64,000 nt of DNA from contig NZ_JAGTXB010000004.1 in assembly GCF_018224885.1 (NCBI RefSeq), positions 496,001 through 560,000 on the forward strand. Reading direction: 5' to 3'. The notes beneath the pieces are model-generated. The model ran no database searches and was not told the origin of the DNA. It saw only the letters and a list, made by a program, of their open reading frames with translations. The position numbers and the translations under genes are program-made. Shown here one piece after another: positions 38,153-46,188 of the stretch; position 1 is the first letter of the stretch; each line of letters begins with the position of its first letter. The stretch is from Chitinophaga hostae (lineage in GTDB: Bacteria; Bacteroidota; Bacteroidia; Chitinophagales; Chitinophagaceae).

Positions 38153-39382
38153 ATGAAAACGTTAATCGGCCCCTTTGCACAGATCCTGCCTATGGCGGGC
38201 CTGTCGCTCAAAGGCACTTTACAGGATGAGCAGTTGACCGTGATAGAGAAAGGCGGTGTAGTAGTGGAAAATGGAGAAATCGTTGCCATAGCAGATTACA
38301 GGTCGCTGTTGCAGAAATATCCCGATAGCGAAATCGCTTTCATAGATACGCCCATGGTGCTGTTGCCGGGATTTATCGATTGCCATACACATATTTGTTA
38401 CGACGGTACCCGTAACCGCGATTATGCTATGCGCATTGCCGGTAAAAGCTACCTCGAAATAGCCCGTGCTGGTGGCGGTATATGGGATTCCGTTACCAAA
38501 ACACGTATAGCCGACCCTGTTACACTGACAGAAAATACGGTAGCCCGTGCCAACCGTCATTTGAAAGAAGGAGTGACCACCATCGAAGTAAAAAGCGGTT
38601 ACGGTCTTAATATGGAAGGCGAGCTGAAAATGTTGCGGGCCATACAACAGGCGGGTCTGCATACCCGGGCTACGCTGGTGTCTACCTGTTTGGCCGCGCA
38701 TATGAAGCCCCGCGATTATGCAGGAACGGAAGATGAATACCTGCAATGGGTATTAACGGAATTGCTGCCGGTATTGCAACAGGAACAACTCAGTAACCGG
38801 GTGGATATCTTTATTGAAGAAACCGCCTTTTCAGTGGCAGCAGCTACCCGTTTTCTGCAGGGGGCCGGGCGACAGGGATTTGCTGCCACCGTGCATGCCG
38901 ATCAGTTTAGTGCCGGCGGCGCCGCTGTAGCAGTGGAAACAGGCGCTTTATCGGCGGACCACCTGGAAGCCAGTACGGAAAAAGAAATTGCTTTACTGGC
39001 AAATTCCGATACAGTTGCCGTAGTTTTGCCGGGTGCTTCATTAGGGTTGGGGATGCATTATGCACCGGCGCGTAAATTATTAAATGCGGGCGCCAGCGTG
39101 GCTATTGCCAGCGATTGGAACCCAGGATCAGCGCCTATGGGCGATTTATTGATACAGGCCGCCGTAATGAGTGCTGCAGAGAAATTATCCACAGCAGAAG
39201 TGCTGGCAGCACTTACTGTAAGAGCAGCTCCCGCCCTGCAACTGAAAGACGCAGGACAGCTCGTGGCGGGATATGCAGCAGATATGCAGGCATATCCTAC
39301 CGGCGACTACCGGGATATACTCTACTACCAGGGTAAAATGAAACCTGCTATGGTATGGAAAAAAGGAGAACCAGTTTTGTAA
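38153..39382 (+). CDS. hutI: Imidazolonepropionase
   Basis: 409 aa amidohydrolase that hydrolyses imidazolonepropionate to formiminoglutamate. Metal motif DCHTHICYDG (about residues 75-84), the substrate stretch GGGIWDSVTKTR, a metal His in TVHADQFSAGG and the catalytic Asp in ASDWNPGSAP. Length and motifs are normal. It follows repeat A4 by about 48 bp and precedes hutG by three bases. Confidence 0.96.
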   Translation: MKTLIGPFAQILPMAGLSLKGTLQDEQLTVIEKGGVVVENGEIVAIADYRSLLQKYPDSEIAFIDTPMVLLPGFIDCHTHICYDGTRNRDYAMRIAGKSYLEIARAGGGIWDSVTKTRIADPVTLTENTVARANRHLKEGVTTIEVKSGYGLNMEGELKMLRAIQQAGLHTRATLVSTCLAAHMKPRDYAGTEDEYLQWVLTELLPVLQQEQLSNRVDIFIEETAFSVAAATRFLQGAGRQGFAATVHADQFSAGGAAVAVETGALSADHLEASTEKEIALLANSDTVAVVLPGASLGLGMHYAPARKLLNAGASVAIASDWNPGSAPMGDLLIQAAVMSAAEKLSTAEVLAALTVRAAPALQLKDAGQLVAGYAADMQAYPTGDYRDILYYQGKMKPAMVWKKGEPVL

Positions 39383-39385
39383 TTT

Positions 39386-40384
39386 ATGATAACAAAGGAT
39401 AGCTATCAGCCAACGTCCGCCGCTACGTGGACAGGCCGGATAGATGGTACAGAGCCTGACCTGCTGCGCTGGCACCAGGTAATTAAAGTAGCAGATCTGT
39501 TACAGGCGCCATTGCCGGCCCTGCAAAAGGATGAGAAAGGAATTGTTCTGCTGGGCTTCGCCTGCGATGAAGGCGTGCGCCGCAATAAGGGCAGAACCGG
39601 TGCGGCAGAAGGACCCGCGGCCATCCGTAAAGCTATCGCCAACTTCCCCGTTCACTTTAACGCACAAATGGTTTTGCTCGATGCCGGTGATGTGATCTGT
39701 GTCAACGGCGAACTGGAAAATGCGCAGCAGATGCTCAGCGAAGCCGTGAAAGCTATCCTCACAGCGGGTTACCTGCCACTACTGCTCGGCGGTGGTCATG
39801 AAATTACGTATGGCCATGCCAGTGGTATCCGCAGTTTTGCGGGTAAACAAAAAACCGGCTTCATCAACTTCGATGCACATTTTGATATCCGTATTCCAGG
39901 TGCAGAAGGTCCCAGCTCAGGCACCGGCTTCTGGCAGCTGGCCCGGGACTGCAAACAGGCCGGACAGCCTTTTAATTACCTCGCACTGGGTATCCAGAAG
40001 AACGGAAATACCCGGCAGCTGTTTAACATAGCCGGGGAAGAAGACGCTACCTATGTAAGTGCAGACGCTTTCCACCTGCATGATAAAGACACCCTGTTCG
40101 CTGCTATACAACATTTCCTCGACCAGGTAGATAAAGTATATCTCACCACCTGCTTGGATGTATTTGCAGCGCCCTTCGCACCGGGCGTAAGCGCCACCGC
40201 CTATAACGGCATTACGCCGGATGGCTTGTTCCTGCAGTGCTATCGCAAAATACTACAAAGTGGAAAGGTTGCAGGCATTGATATCGCAGAACTCAATCCT
40301 TCGCTGGATATCGATAACAGAACTGCCAAACTAGCGGCAGCACTCATTTTTGAAGTGGTTGAATTTTGTCTTGCCCAGGATTAG
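39386..40384 (+). CDS. hutG: Formimidoylglutamase, arginase/agmatinase superfamily
   Basis: 332 aa ureohydrolase that releases formamide from formiminoglutamate, giving glutamate. The Mn-binding motifs of the family are present: GGGHEITYGHA, NFDAHFDIR and CLDVFAAPFAPGVSA, then IAELNPSLD. It starts three bases after hutI. The C-terminal residues CLAQD and stop codon come from the left end of repeat A5 (TGTCTTGCCCAGGATTAG), so the natural end has been replaced or extended. Confidence 0.93.
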   Translation: MITKDSYQPTSAATWTGRIDGTEPDLLRWHQVIKVADLLQAPLPALQKDEKGIVLLGFACDEGVRRNKGRTGAAEGPAAIRKAIANFPVHFNAQMVLLDAGDVICVNGELENAQQMLSEAVKAILTAGYLPLLLGGGHEITYGHASGIRSFAGKQKTGFINFDAHFDIRIPGAEGPSSGTGFWQLARDCKQAGQPFNYLALGIQKNGNTRQLFNIAGEEDATYVSADAFHLHDKDTLFAAIQHFLDQVDKVYLTTCLDVFAAPFAPGVSATAYNGITPDGLFLQCYRKILQSGKVAGIDIAELNPSLDIDNRTAKLAAALIFEVVEFCLAQD

Positions 40385-40610
40385 TCTTGCGCAGGATTTT
40401 TTCTTGCCCAGGATTAAACTGATTTTGATGATTTACATGATTTTTTTCTTTTTTGATTTTTAAAAGATTCGGGAAGATATAAGCGAATCTATATTGATAT
40501 CTTCCTGAATCTTTTAAAATCAAGTTATAATCACAATAAAAAAATCATGTAAATCATCAAAATCAGTTTAATCCTGGGCAAGAAAAAATTCGCTGCATTA
40601 AAAGCTGGCC
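40367..40610. repeat. Family A palindrome between convergent hutG and CHAD genes (copy A5)
   Basis: Starts inside hutG and ends inside the CHAD gene. Left arm TCTTGCCCAGGATTAAACTG with GATTTTGATGATTTACATG and T run; right arm complementary. Extra short CTTGCSCAGGATT units precede the arm. The right end continues in the family B linker (CGCTGCATTAAAAGCT). The inner stem AAAAGATTCGGGAAGATAT pairs with ATATCTTCCTGAATCTTTT. About 165 bp match copy A6 with only a few differences, loop included. Confidence 0.93.
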
Positions 40611-41428
40611 GCCATCAGCTGTTTCACCTCCTCCCTGCATTGTGCCAGTTGCTCTTTTACATCGAGCTGCAGCAATTGTATCAGCCGTGATGATTTTACA
40701 GGCAAGGCGATTTTTTCCTTCTTCAGTTGCGCTATTGCTGCTTTTGTAAACAGCAGCAGTTCGCTGGTATCATGCCATTGCCCGAGCAGTTCGCCGGCCT
40801 TTTTAGTGTGTGCCAGCAATGTTTCAGTATGCGATGCAGGAAGCACCTGCTCCATAATGCTGAGCTGATAGAACAAGGTTTTGGTTGTTTTTCGTACTTC
40901 ATGCCATACCGTATGATGAGCCCGGCCTGTTGGCAGTATAATACGTTGCTGCTGGTCCTTCAGGTAGCTGCTGAGGGCAGTGGTAGCTTCGGTTTGATCC
41001 ATATCTGATATGGCATTACGGAACCTTTCCGGCAGGGATCCTAACCTTTTTAGAGAGCAGTATTTTATGGTAGTTTCCAGCATTTCCTTTGCAGTGGCCT
41101 GTTTATGTTGTAACAACAGGTGCGCAAATGAAAACCGCCAGTTTAATTTTTTTTCATAATCCTGCAGGTGCTTTCCCTGGAGGTAAGTATCCCTGGAAGC
41201 GCCGCCTATGGTTTGTATGAGTCTTGCTGTTTGTAAATGTTTGCCGGCGCCGAAAGTGTAATCCGGCAGTTGTTTCGCCAGTAAAAAAAATGCCCGGAGC
41301 TTTTTTACACCCACCCGCATGGCATGTATGGCGCCGGCATCGCCGGGAGACTGCTGCAGGGTAGCATATGCATCCGTTACAGTATCGCATTCCTTGCGGA
41401 GATAATCATATAAGGCTGTTTGTAGCAT
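40598..41428 (-). CDS. CHAD-domain protein
   Basis: 276 aa of all-helical CHAD domain. The conserved HAMRVGVKKLRAFF (about residues 35-48) is the family motif, with further His/Arg/Lys-rich helices (HHTVWHEVRKTTKTLFYQL) characteristic of the domain, which binds polyphosphate. No CYTH domain is fused. Probably cytoplasmic. The final S-F and stop codon are read from family B repeat sequence, next to A5. Confidence 0.88.
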   Translation of the reverse strand: MLQTALYDYLRKECDTVTDAYATLQQSPGDAGAIHAMRVGVKKLRAFFLLAKQLPDYTFGAGKHLQTARLIQTIGGASRDTYLQGKHLQDYEKKLNWRFSFAHLLLQHKQATAKEMLETTIKYCSLKRLGSLPERFRNAISDMDQTEATTALSSYLKDQQQRIILPTGRAHHTVWHEVRKTTKTLFYQLSIMEQVLPASHTETLLAHTKKAGELLGQWHDTSELLLFTKAAIAQLKKEKIALPVKSSRLIQLLQLDVKEQLAQCREEVKQLMAASF

Positions 41429-41483
41429 TCCTTTAAAGATAAAATAAAATTTCCGGGGATGTATCCCGTCTTGATAATTTCAA

Positions 41484-41491
41484 TATTTTTG
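41484..41491 (+). promoter_or_regulatory. Candidate -7 box for the 195 aa secreted protein gene
   Basis: TATTTTTG matches TAnnTTTG; the implied start of transcription (about 41497) leaves a leader of about 12 nt. No good -33 box. Confidence 0.35.
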
Positions 41492-41508
41492 CCTCAAATT
41501 GTTATGTT

Positions 41509-42096
41509 ATGCAACATCTCCCCAAAATGGCAGTCATGGTACTGTTAACGGTGCTTTGTATCCCCGCCATTGCACAAAAACTTAAACTGACAGAAGGTGA
41601 TCCGGGTGTCCTGAAAGGTCAGCAACAACTCAATGTTGAATTTACGTATGATCATTTATCTGTTGGCAAAGACAGCGAAGCCGATTATATCCGTAAAAAA
41701 ACAACGGAGTACAACAACAAGGAGGCCGGCAAGGGCGATACCTGGGCCAAAGCCTGGAAAGACGACCGGCCCACCCGCTACGAGCCTAAATTTGACTCGC
41801 TGTTTAATGATAATGGCGATTTAAAAGCAGGGAACTTCCCGGATGCGACCTACACGCTGATCTTCCACACCACCTTTATAGAGCCTGGTTTTAATGTGGG
41901 GGTGGCGCGCAAAAATTCGTATATCGATGCGGAAGCAATCATCGTGGAAACCGCCAACAGGGATAAGGTAGTGGCTAAAATAACGGTCGACAACGCGCCC
42001 GGTCGTATGATGGGGTTCGATTTTGATACCGGCATGCGCATTACGGAGTCATATGCGGTAGCCGCGAAGAAACTGGCTAAGTTCCTGCAGAAATAG
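41509..42096 (+). CDS. Secreted protein of unknown function
   Basis: 195 aa with a signal peptide (residues 1-22, ending AIAQ). The mature part is soluble and charged and contains repeated acidic segments (KLTEGDPG, GKDSEADYIRKKTTEYNN) and a C-terminal ESYAVAAKKLAKFLQK helix. I do not recognise a family. No lipobox. It is convergent with purU; its stop codon touches repeat A6. Confidence 0.75.
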   Translation: MQHLPKMAVMVLLTVLCIPAIAQKLKLTEGDPGVLKGQQQLNVEFTYDHLSVGKDSEADYIRKKTTEYNNKEAGKGDTWAKAWKDDRPTRYEPKFDSLFNDNGDLKAGNFPDATYTLIFHTTFIEPGFNVGVARKNSYIDAEAIIVETANRDKVVAKITVDNAPGRMMGFDFDTGMRITESYAVAAKKLAKFLQK

Positions 42097-42310
42097 TTTT
42101 TTTGCTCAGGATTTTTTTTGCCCGGGATTAAACTGATTTTGATGATTTACATGATTTTTTCTTTTTTGATTTTTAAAAGATTCGGGAAGATATAAGCGAA
42201 TCTATATTGATATCTTCCAGAATCTTTTAAAATCAAGTTATAATCACAATAAAAAAATCATGTAAATCATCAAAATCAGTTTAATCCCGGGCAAAAAAAA
42301 TCCTGGGCGG
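42093..42310. repeat. Family A palindrome between convergent genes (copy A6)
   Basis: Begins immediately at the stop of the upstream gene: TTTTGCTCAGGATT, then a second arm TTGCCCGGGATTAAACTGAT, GATTTACATGATTTTTTC, inner stem AAAAGATTCGGGAAGATAT, right half complementary, ending CCCGGGCAA. Both arms carry the CCCGGG variant instead of CCCAGG. Nearly identical to A5 through stem and loop. Confidence 0.93.
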
Positions 42311-42321
42311 AGAAACGCCCA

Positions 42322-43191
42322 TTAAAATACAATGGTCTTGTTCCCATGCAGGATCACCCGGTTGTCGACATGCGCCTTCACTGCCCTGGTGAGCACCTGC
42401 CGTTCAATATCACGCCCCAGCATCACCAGGTCTTCAACGGTATCCCGGTGGCTTACCCTGGCCACATCCTGTTCAATGATGGGGCCTTCATCCAGTTCGT
42501 TGGTGACATAGTGCGCGGTAGCGCCAATGAGCTTAACGCCCCGCGTATAGGCGTTGAGGTAAGGGCGTGCCCCTGCAAATGCCGGCAAAAAGGAATGATG
42601 AATATTGATGATGCGCTGCGGATACAGGCTTACAAATTCTGGGGATAATATCTGCATATACCTGGCCAGCACCGTAAAATCGATGGCATGTTCTTCCAGC
42701 AACCTGATGGCTTCCCGCTCCTGTAGTGCTTTGGTAGCCGCCGTTACCGGCAGGTAGTGAAACGGGATATCCATTGCAGTGCATTCTTTTTCCAGCACGG
42801 AATGATTCGAGATCACGAGCGGAATATCTACGGGTAATTCCCCGCTTTTCCATCTCCATAAAAGCTCCAGCAAACAATGATCATAGGCCGATACCATGAT
42901 GGCCATCCGCATACGCCGGTCGCTGTAATCTATCTTCCATTCCATTTGCAGCGGGGTGGCCACCTGCTCCTGGAAAGCGCTTTCCAGCGCAGCCTTATCC
43001 AGCACATCCAGCTGGAATTCCATTCTCATAAAAAATAAACCTTCGCGGGGATCAGTGCTGTGTTGACTTGCATCCAGTATATTTGCACCCAGCCGGTACA
43101 GGAATTGGGATACGCCAGCTACTATACCGGGACGGTCGGGACAGCAGATCAGCAAACATGCCGTGATATGGGGAGTGTTCTGTTTTGACAT
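42322..43191 (-). CDS. purU: Formyltetrahydrofolate deformylase
   Basis: 289 aa. Hydrolyses 10-formyl-tetrahydrofolate to formate and tetrahydrofolate. An N-terminal ACT domain (residues 8-85, with [15 protein letters not shown]) and a C-terminal formyltransferase domain whose catalytic motif is [16 protein letters not shown] (Asn, His) and later [17 protein letters not shown] (Asp). All are present. It is convergent with the secreted-protein gene and divergent from the phosphodiesterase gene. Confidence 0.94.
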   Translation of the reverse strand: MSKQNTPHITACLLICCPDRPGIVAGVSQFLYRLGANILDASQHSTDPREGLFFMRMEFQLDVLDKAALESAFQEQVATPLQMEWKIDYSDRRMRMAIMVSAYDHCLLELLWRWKSGELPVDIPLVISNHSVLEKECTAMDIPFHYLPVTAATKALQEREAIRLLEEHAIDFTVLARYMQILSPEFVSLYPQRIINIHHSFLPAFAGARPYLNAYTRGVKLIGATAHYVTNELDEGPIIEQDVARVSHRDTVEDLVMLGRDIERQVLTRAVKAHVDNRVILHGNKTIVF

Positions 43192-43228
43192 ATGACTACA
43201 AAGTAAAAAATATTAATATAATTCTCTC

Positions 43229-43717
43229 TTGAAAAAAATAGGACTGATGTCGGATACGCATAGCTATTTGCATCCGCAGGTATTCAGGTACTTTGAAGAA
43301 GTAGATGAGATATGGCATGCCGGTGATATCGGCAATGTGGATCTGGCAGATAAACTGGAAGCTTTTAAACCTTTCAGGGCTGTTTACGGGAATATCGACG
43401 GCGCAGATATACGTATCCGTTACCCGGAAACCCTCCGCTTTAATGTGGAAGGAGTAGAGGTAATGATGACACATATTGGTGGTTATCCGGGGAAATATGC
43501 CCCGGGTGTGAAGGAACAATTAAAACAACATCCTGCCAAACTCTTCATCTGTGGGCATTCTCATATTTTGAAGGTAATGCCCGACGCGGCACTTCATTTG
43601 TTACACATGAACCCGGGTGCATGCGGACAACAAGGCTGGCATAAAGTTAAAACGCTCCTGCGCTTCCAGGTGGATGCAGGCAATATTCAACAACTGGAGG
43701 TAATAGAATTACCCTGA
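43229..43717 (+). CDS. Metallophosphoesterase, YfcE/MJ0936 type
   Basis: 162 aa calcineurin-like phosphodiesterase. Metal motifs: LMSDTHS (D9, H11), HAGDIGN, VYGNID, MTHIGG and ICGHSH. Single small domain, probably cytoplasmic. The start is a TTG at 43229; the next in-frame ATG would remove the first metal-binding strand, so TTG is preferred. Head-to-head with purU with a 37 bp gap. The substrate is unknown. Confidence 0.9.
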   Translation: MKKIGLMSDTHSYLHPQVFRYFEEVDEIWHAGDIGNVDLADKLEAFKPFRAVYGNIDGADIRIRYPETLRFNVEGVEVMMTHIGGYPGKYAPGVKEQLKQHPAKLFICGHSHILKVMPDAALHLLHMNPGACGQQGWHKVKTLLRFQVDAGNIQQLEVIELP

Positions 43718-43748
43718 TCATCAACATTGGATTTAACCTACAACGCTT

Positions 43749-44816
43749 ATGAATCTACGAATTTTGGTATGGCTGGTCATATTTGTTACAGTTACTGCTC
43801 AAATGCAGGCACAGGGCCGGTTCTGGAAGTGGCTGAAAACGGAAAACGATACGGCCTATATAGAAGATCATACAGAAGATATCACGGCCAGGCTATATGG
43901 CTCCCGTAAATACACAAAATTCGATATCCTCGACAGAAAACAAAAAAAAGATATTCTCTACCGGCCCAATACTCCCTTTAATATCGGATTTGGGGCCAAT
44001 TACCGCTTTGTAGGACTCAACCTGGGCTTTAATTTGCCGTTTATTAACCGGCATAACGAGAAGTACGGAAAAACAAAATACATCGACCTGCAATCACATA
44101 TTTATCTCCGCAAAATAGTAGTAGATTTCTATGGACAATATTACAAAGGCTATTATGTGGCCAATCCGGAAGAAGTATTTGGGAAAGCGTATGCTAAACT
44201 AAACCCGTATCCACAGCGGCCGGACATCCGGAATATTGACTTCGGACTAAATGCACAATATATTTTCAACGATAAAAGATTTTCCTATCGTGCACCTAAC
44301 CTGCAGAATGAATACCAGAAAAAAAGTGCGGGTTCCTTCCTGGTAGGTGGTGAAATGTTTTTAGGCAGAGTCAAGGGCGACTCTTCCCTGGTGCCTTCCA
44401 ATATGGCCGATACCAGTTTCCTGCGGGAAGAACATTATTATAAAACAGGTATTTCCTCTTTGGCTGCCAATGTTGGCTATGCCTATACTTTCGTGGTACA
44501 CCAGCATTTCTTTTTATCGCTCTCGCTTACTGCAGGCCTGGGCGGTAACGTAACCAGTCTTTTCCTGGAAAACGGCCAGGTCAGCCGTAAAGTAGGCTTG
44601 CAATTCAGTAATACGGTACGCGCCTCACTGGGATATAACTCCAGCCGCTATTTTGCCGGGGTACATTATGTGGGAATGAACACCCGCAGCGGTATGCCGA
44701 TACCCCATACCTATCAGACATTTGGTACCGGCAATTTCAGGGTCAGCCTGGTGCGTAGGTTTGAATTGAAAAAGCCGCTGTGGAAAACAAAAACAGCCGG
44801 TAGTAATGCCGGTTAA
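43749..44816 (+). CDS. DUF4421-family outer-membrane protein
   Basis: 355 aa with an N-terminal signal peptide (residues 1-22, ending MQAQ). The region DILYRPNTPFNIGFGANYRFVG (split over about residues 68-90) is typical of DUF4421 proteins of Bacteroidota, predicted outer-membrane beta-barrels. The remaining sequence alternates aromatic and polar residues as in barrel strands, to the end. Starts 31 bp after the phosphoesterase gene on the same strand. Ends four bases into the convergent LOG gene. Function unknown. Confidence 0.84.
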   Translation: MNLRILVWLVIFVTVTAQMQAQGRFWKWLKTENDTAYIEDHTEDITARLYGSRKYTKFDILDRKQKKDILYRPNTPFNIGFGANYRFVGLNLGFNLPFINRHNEKYGKTKYIDLQSHIYLRKIVVDFYGQYYKGYYVANPEEVFGKAYAKLNPYPQRPDIRNIDFGLNAQYIFNDKRFSYRAPNLQNEYQKKSAGSFLVGGEMFLGRVKGDSSLVPSNMADTSFLREEHYYKTGISSLAANVGYAYTFVVHQHFFLSLSLTAGLGGNVTSLFLENGQVSRKVGLQFSNTVRASLGYNSSRYFAGVHYVGMNTRSGMPIPHTYQTFGTGNFRVSLVRRFELKKPLWKTKTAGSNAG

Positions 44817-45394
44817 CTCTGCGCCGGCGTAATCCATTTGGATTTGGCGGGTGGCTGATATTGTTCCATTTTCTCCAGCAATTCATGGATATCATGGCTG
44901 CATAACAGCATATTGCGGTTTTCTGCGGTAAGAAAGCCATTGCTGCTCATCGTGGCTGATAAGGCAATCAGGTTATCATAAAAGCCATTTACATTGAGCA
45001 GTCCTATGGGTTTTTTATGCAAACCCAGTTGTCCCCAGGTGAGCATTTCAAACAGCTCTTCCATGGTGCCAAAGCCGCCGGGCAAGGCAATCACGCCCTC
45101 ACATAATTCATTCATTTTTGTTTTGCGTTCGTGCATGGTATCTACCAGGATTAATTGGGTAAGACCCTGATGTGCCAGTTCCTTCTGCTGCAGAAAGTGA
45201 GGGAGTACGCCTATCACCTTTCCTCCCGCCTGCAGCGCGCCATCGGCCACTGCTCCCATCAGGCCTACGTTAGCGCCGCCATATACAAGCGTAAGGCCCC
45301 GCTTTGCCAGGGCTTCACCCAGCATGGTGGCCTGTTGCATATAAACAGGCGACTCACCCGCACTGGAGCCGCAAAAAACTACTATACTTTTCAT
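44813..45394 (-). CDS. LOG family protein (nucleoside monophosphate phosphoribohydrolase)
   Basis: 193 aa. Contains VFCGSSAGESPVY at the N-terminus, YGGANVGLMGAVA, and the signature PGGFGTMEE at residues 105-113, all defining LOG/TIGR00730 enzymes that release free base from nucleoside monophosphates (such as cytokinin precursors). Cytoplasmic. The 3-prime end overlaps the convergent DUF4421 gene by four bases. The HD-domain gene lies nine bases upstream on the same strand, so the two may form an operon. Confidence 0.92.
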   Translation of the reverse strand: MKSIVVFCGSSAGESPVYMQQATMLGEALAKRGLTLVYGGANVGLMGAVADGALQAGGKVIGVLPHFLQQKELAHQGLTQLILVDTMHERKTKMNELCEGVIALPGGFGTMEELFEMLTWGQLGLHKKPIGLLNVNGFYDNLIALSATMSSNGFLTAENRNMLLCSHDIHELLEKMEQYQPPAKSKWITPAQS

Positions 45395-45403
45395 ACATTC
45401 CGG

Positions 45404-46039
45404 TTATAAAGTGTTTAACTCCGCCCGCAGATTGTTACGGGCATTTTCTTCATATAACTCCCTGAAAACAGGTGTCCGGAAGATGGCAGGCATCTCCAGG
45501 AAATGCCGCAATACCTTTTTCCGGCCGGGGTTATATACCTGGTCATGATAAATGCCATATTCGTTCCTGATCTGTTGTGCATATTCGCGGTATACTTCCG
45601 GTGCACTGCCCAGTATGTACAGGTCAAAATCCAGGAAATAATCCAGGTCAGGACTGTTCAGGGTATTGATATGTGTTTTGGTAGCGTAGATAAACTCACT
45701 GACAAGCATGATTTTTTCGGGCGGATAACCAATTTGGCTGAGATAACCGGCAGCCGCCCTGGCACTTCTTTCCTCATTATCCTTATAAAGCACATTATAT
45801 ATAATGTCGTGGAAGAAGATAGCCCAAAGCAGGATTTCTTCATCCCGTATGTGTTCCCGGTGCATTTCCAACAAGGTAATCAGCTGCCGGAGGTGTAGCA
45901 GGTTATGATAATAACGTTGTTCTCCGTTGTACAACAGGGTGAGCTGGGCGTATTGATGGTCAACCAGGGAAGCATCAGCTGCAAGGGGAAGATGAAGGGT
46001 AGTCCAGTGGCGTCTTAAATCATTTTCCAGCATAATCAT
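45404..46039 (-). CDS. HD-superfamily metal-dependent hydrolase
   Basis: 211 aa predicted metal-dependent HD hydrolase (COG4339-like). The motif RYYHNLLHL (about residues 38-46) gives the first His ligands, AIFFHDIIYN (about 69-78) the HD pair, and NEERSARAA (about 85-93) follows as in the family. The start is M1 or the ATG two codons later. Upstream of the LOG gene by nine bases. The substrate is unknown. Confidence 0.85.
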   Translation of the reverse strand: MIMLENDLRRHWTTLHLPLAADASLVDHQYAQLTLLYNGEQRYYHNLLHLRQLITLLEMHREHIRDEEILLWAIFFHDIIYNVLYKDNEERSARAAAGYLSQIGYPPEKIMLVSEFIYATKTHINTLNSPDLDYFLDFDLYILGSAPEVYREYAQQIRNEYGIYHDQVYNPGRKKVLRHFLEMPAIFRTPVFRELYEENARNNLRAELNTL

Positions 46040-46054
46040 CTTTGTTTGGGTTAC

Positions 46055-46188
46055 AATTTTGTCAGGCTTAAAGCTTACGGTCTAAAGCAAAAAGCTATTA
46101 TAGCGAATAACCCCGGCGGATATTAATTCGCTTAGATCATTCGCTATAATAGCTTTTTGCTTTATGCCTTAAGCTTTAAGCTTTTTTG
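46055..46188. repeat. Family B palindrome between acnA and HD gene
   Basis: Left heptamers (AAAGC units) then AAAAAGCTATTATAGCGAAT; right arm ATTCGCTATAATAGCTTTTT followed by GCTTTAT and GCCTTAAGCTTTAAGC. The arms pair over about 27 bp with a 30 bp loop. The right end runs into acnA, whose last codons are repeat-like. Confidence 0.85.

Noticed and set aside
13342..42310. Family A elements as insertion sequences
   Set aside because: Too short to encode a transposase, no open frame, and no target-site duplication could be established by eye.
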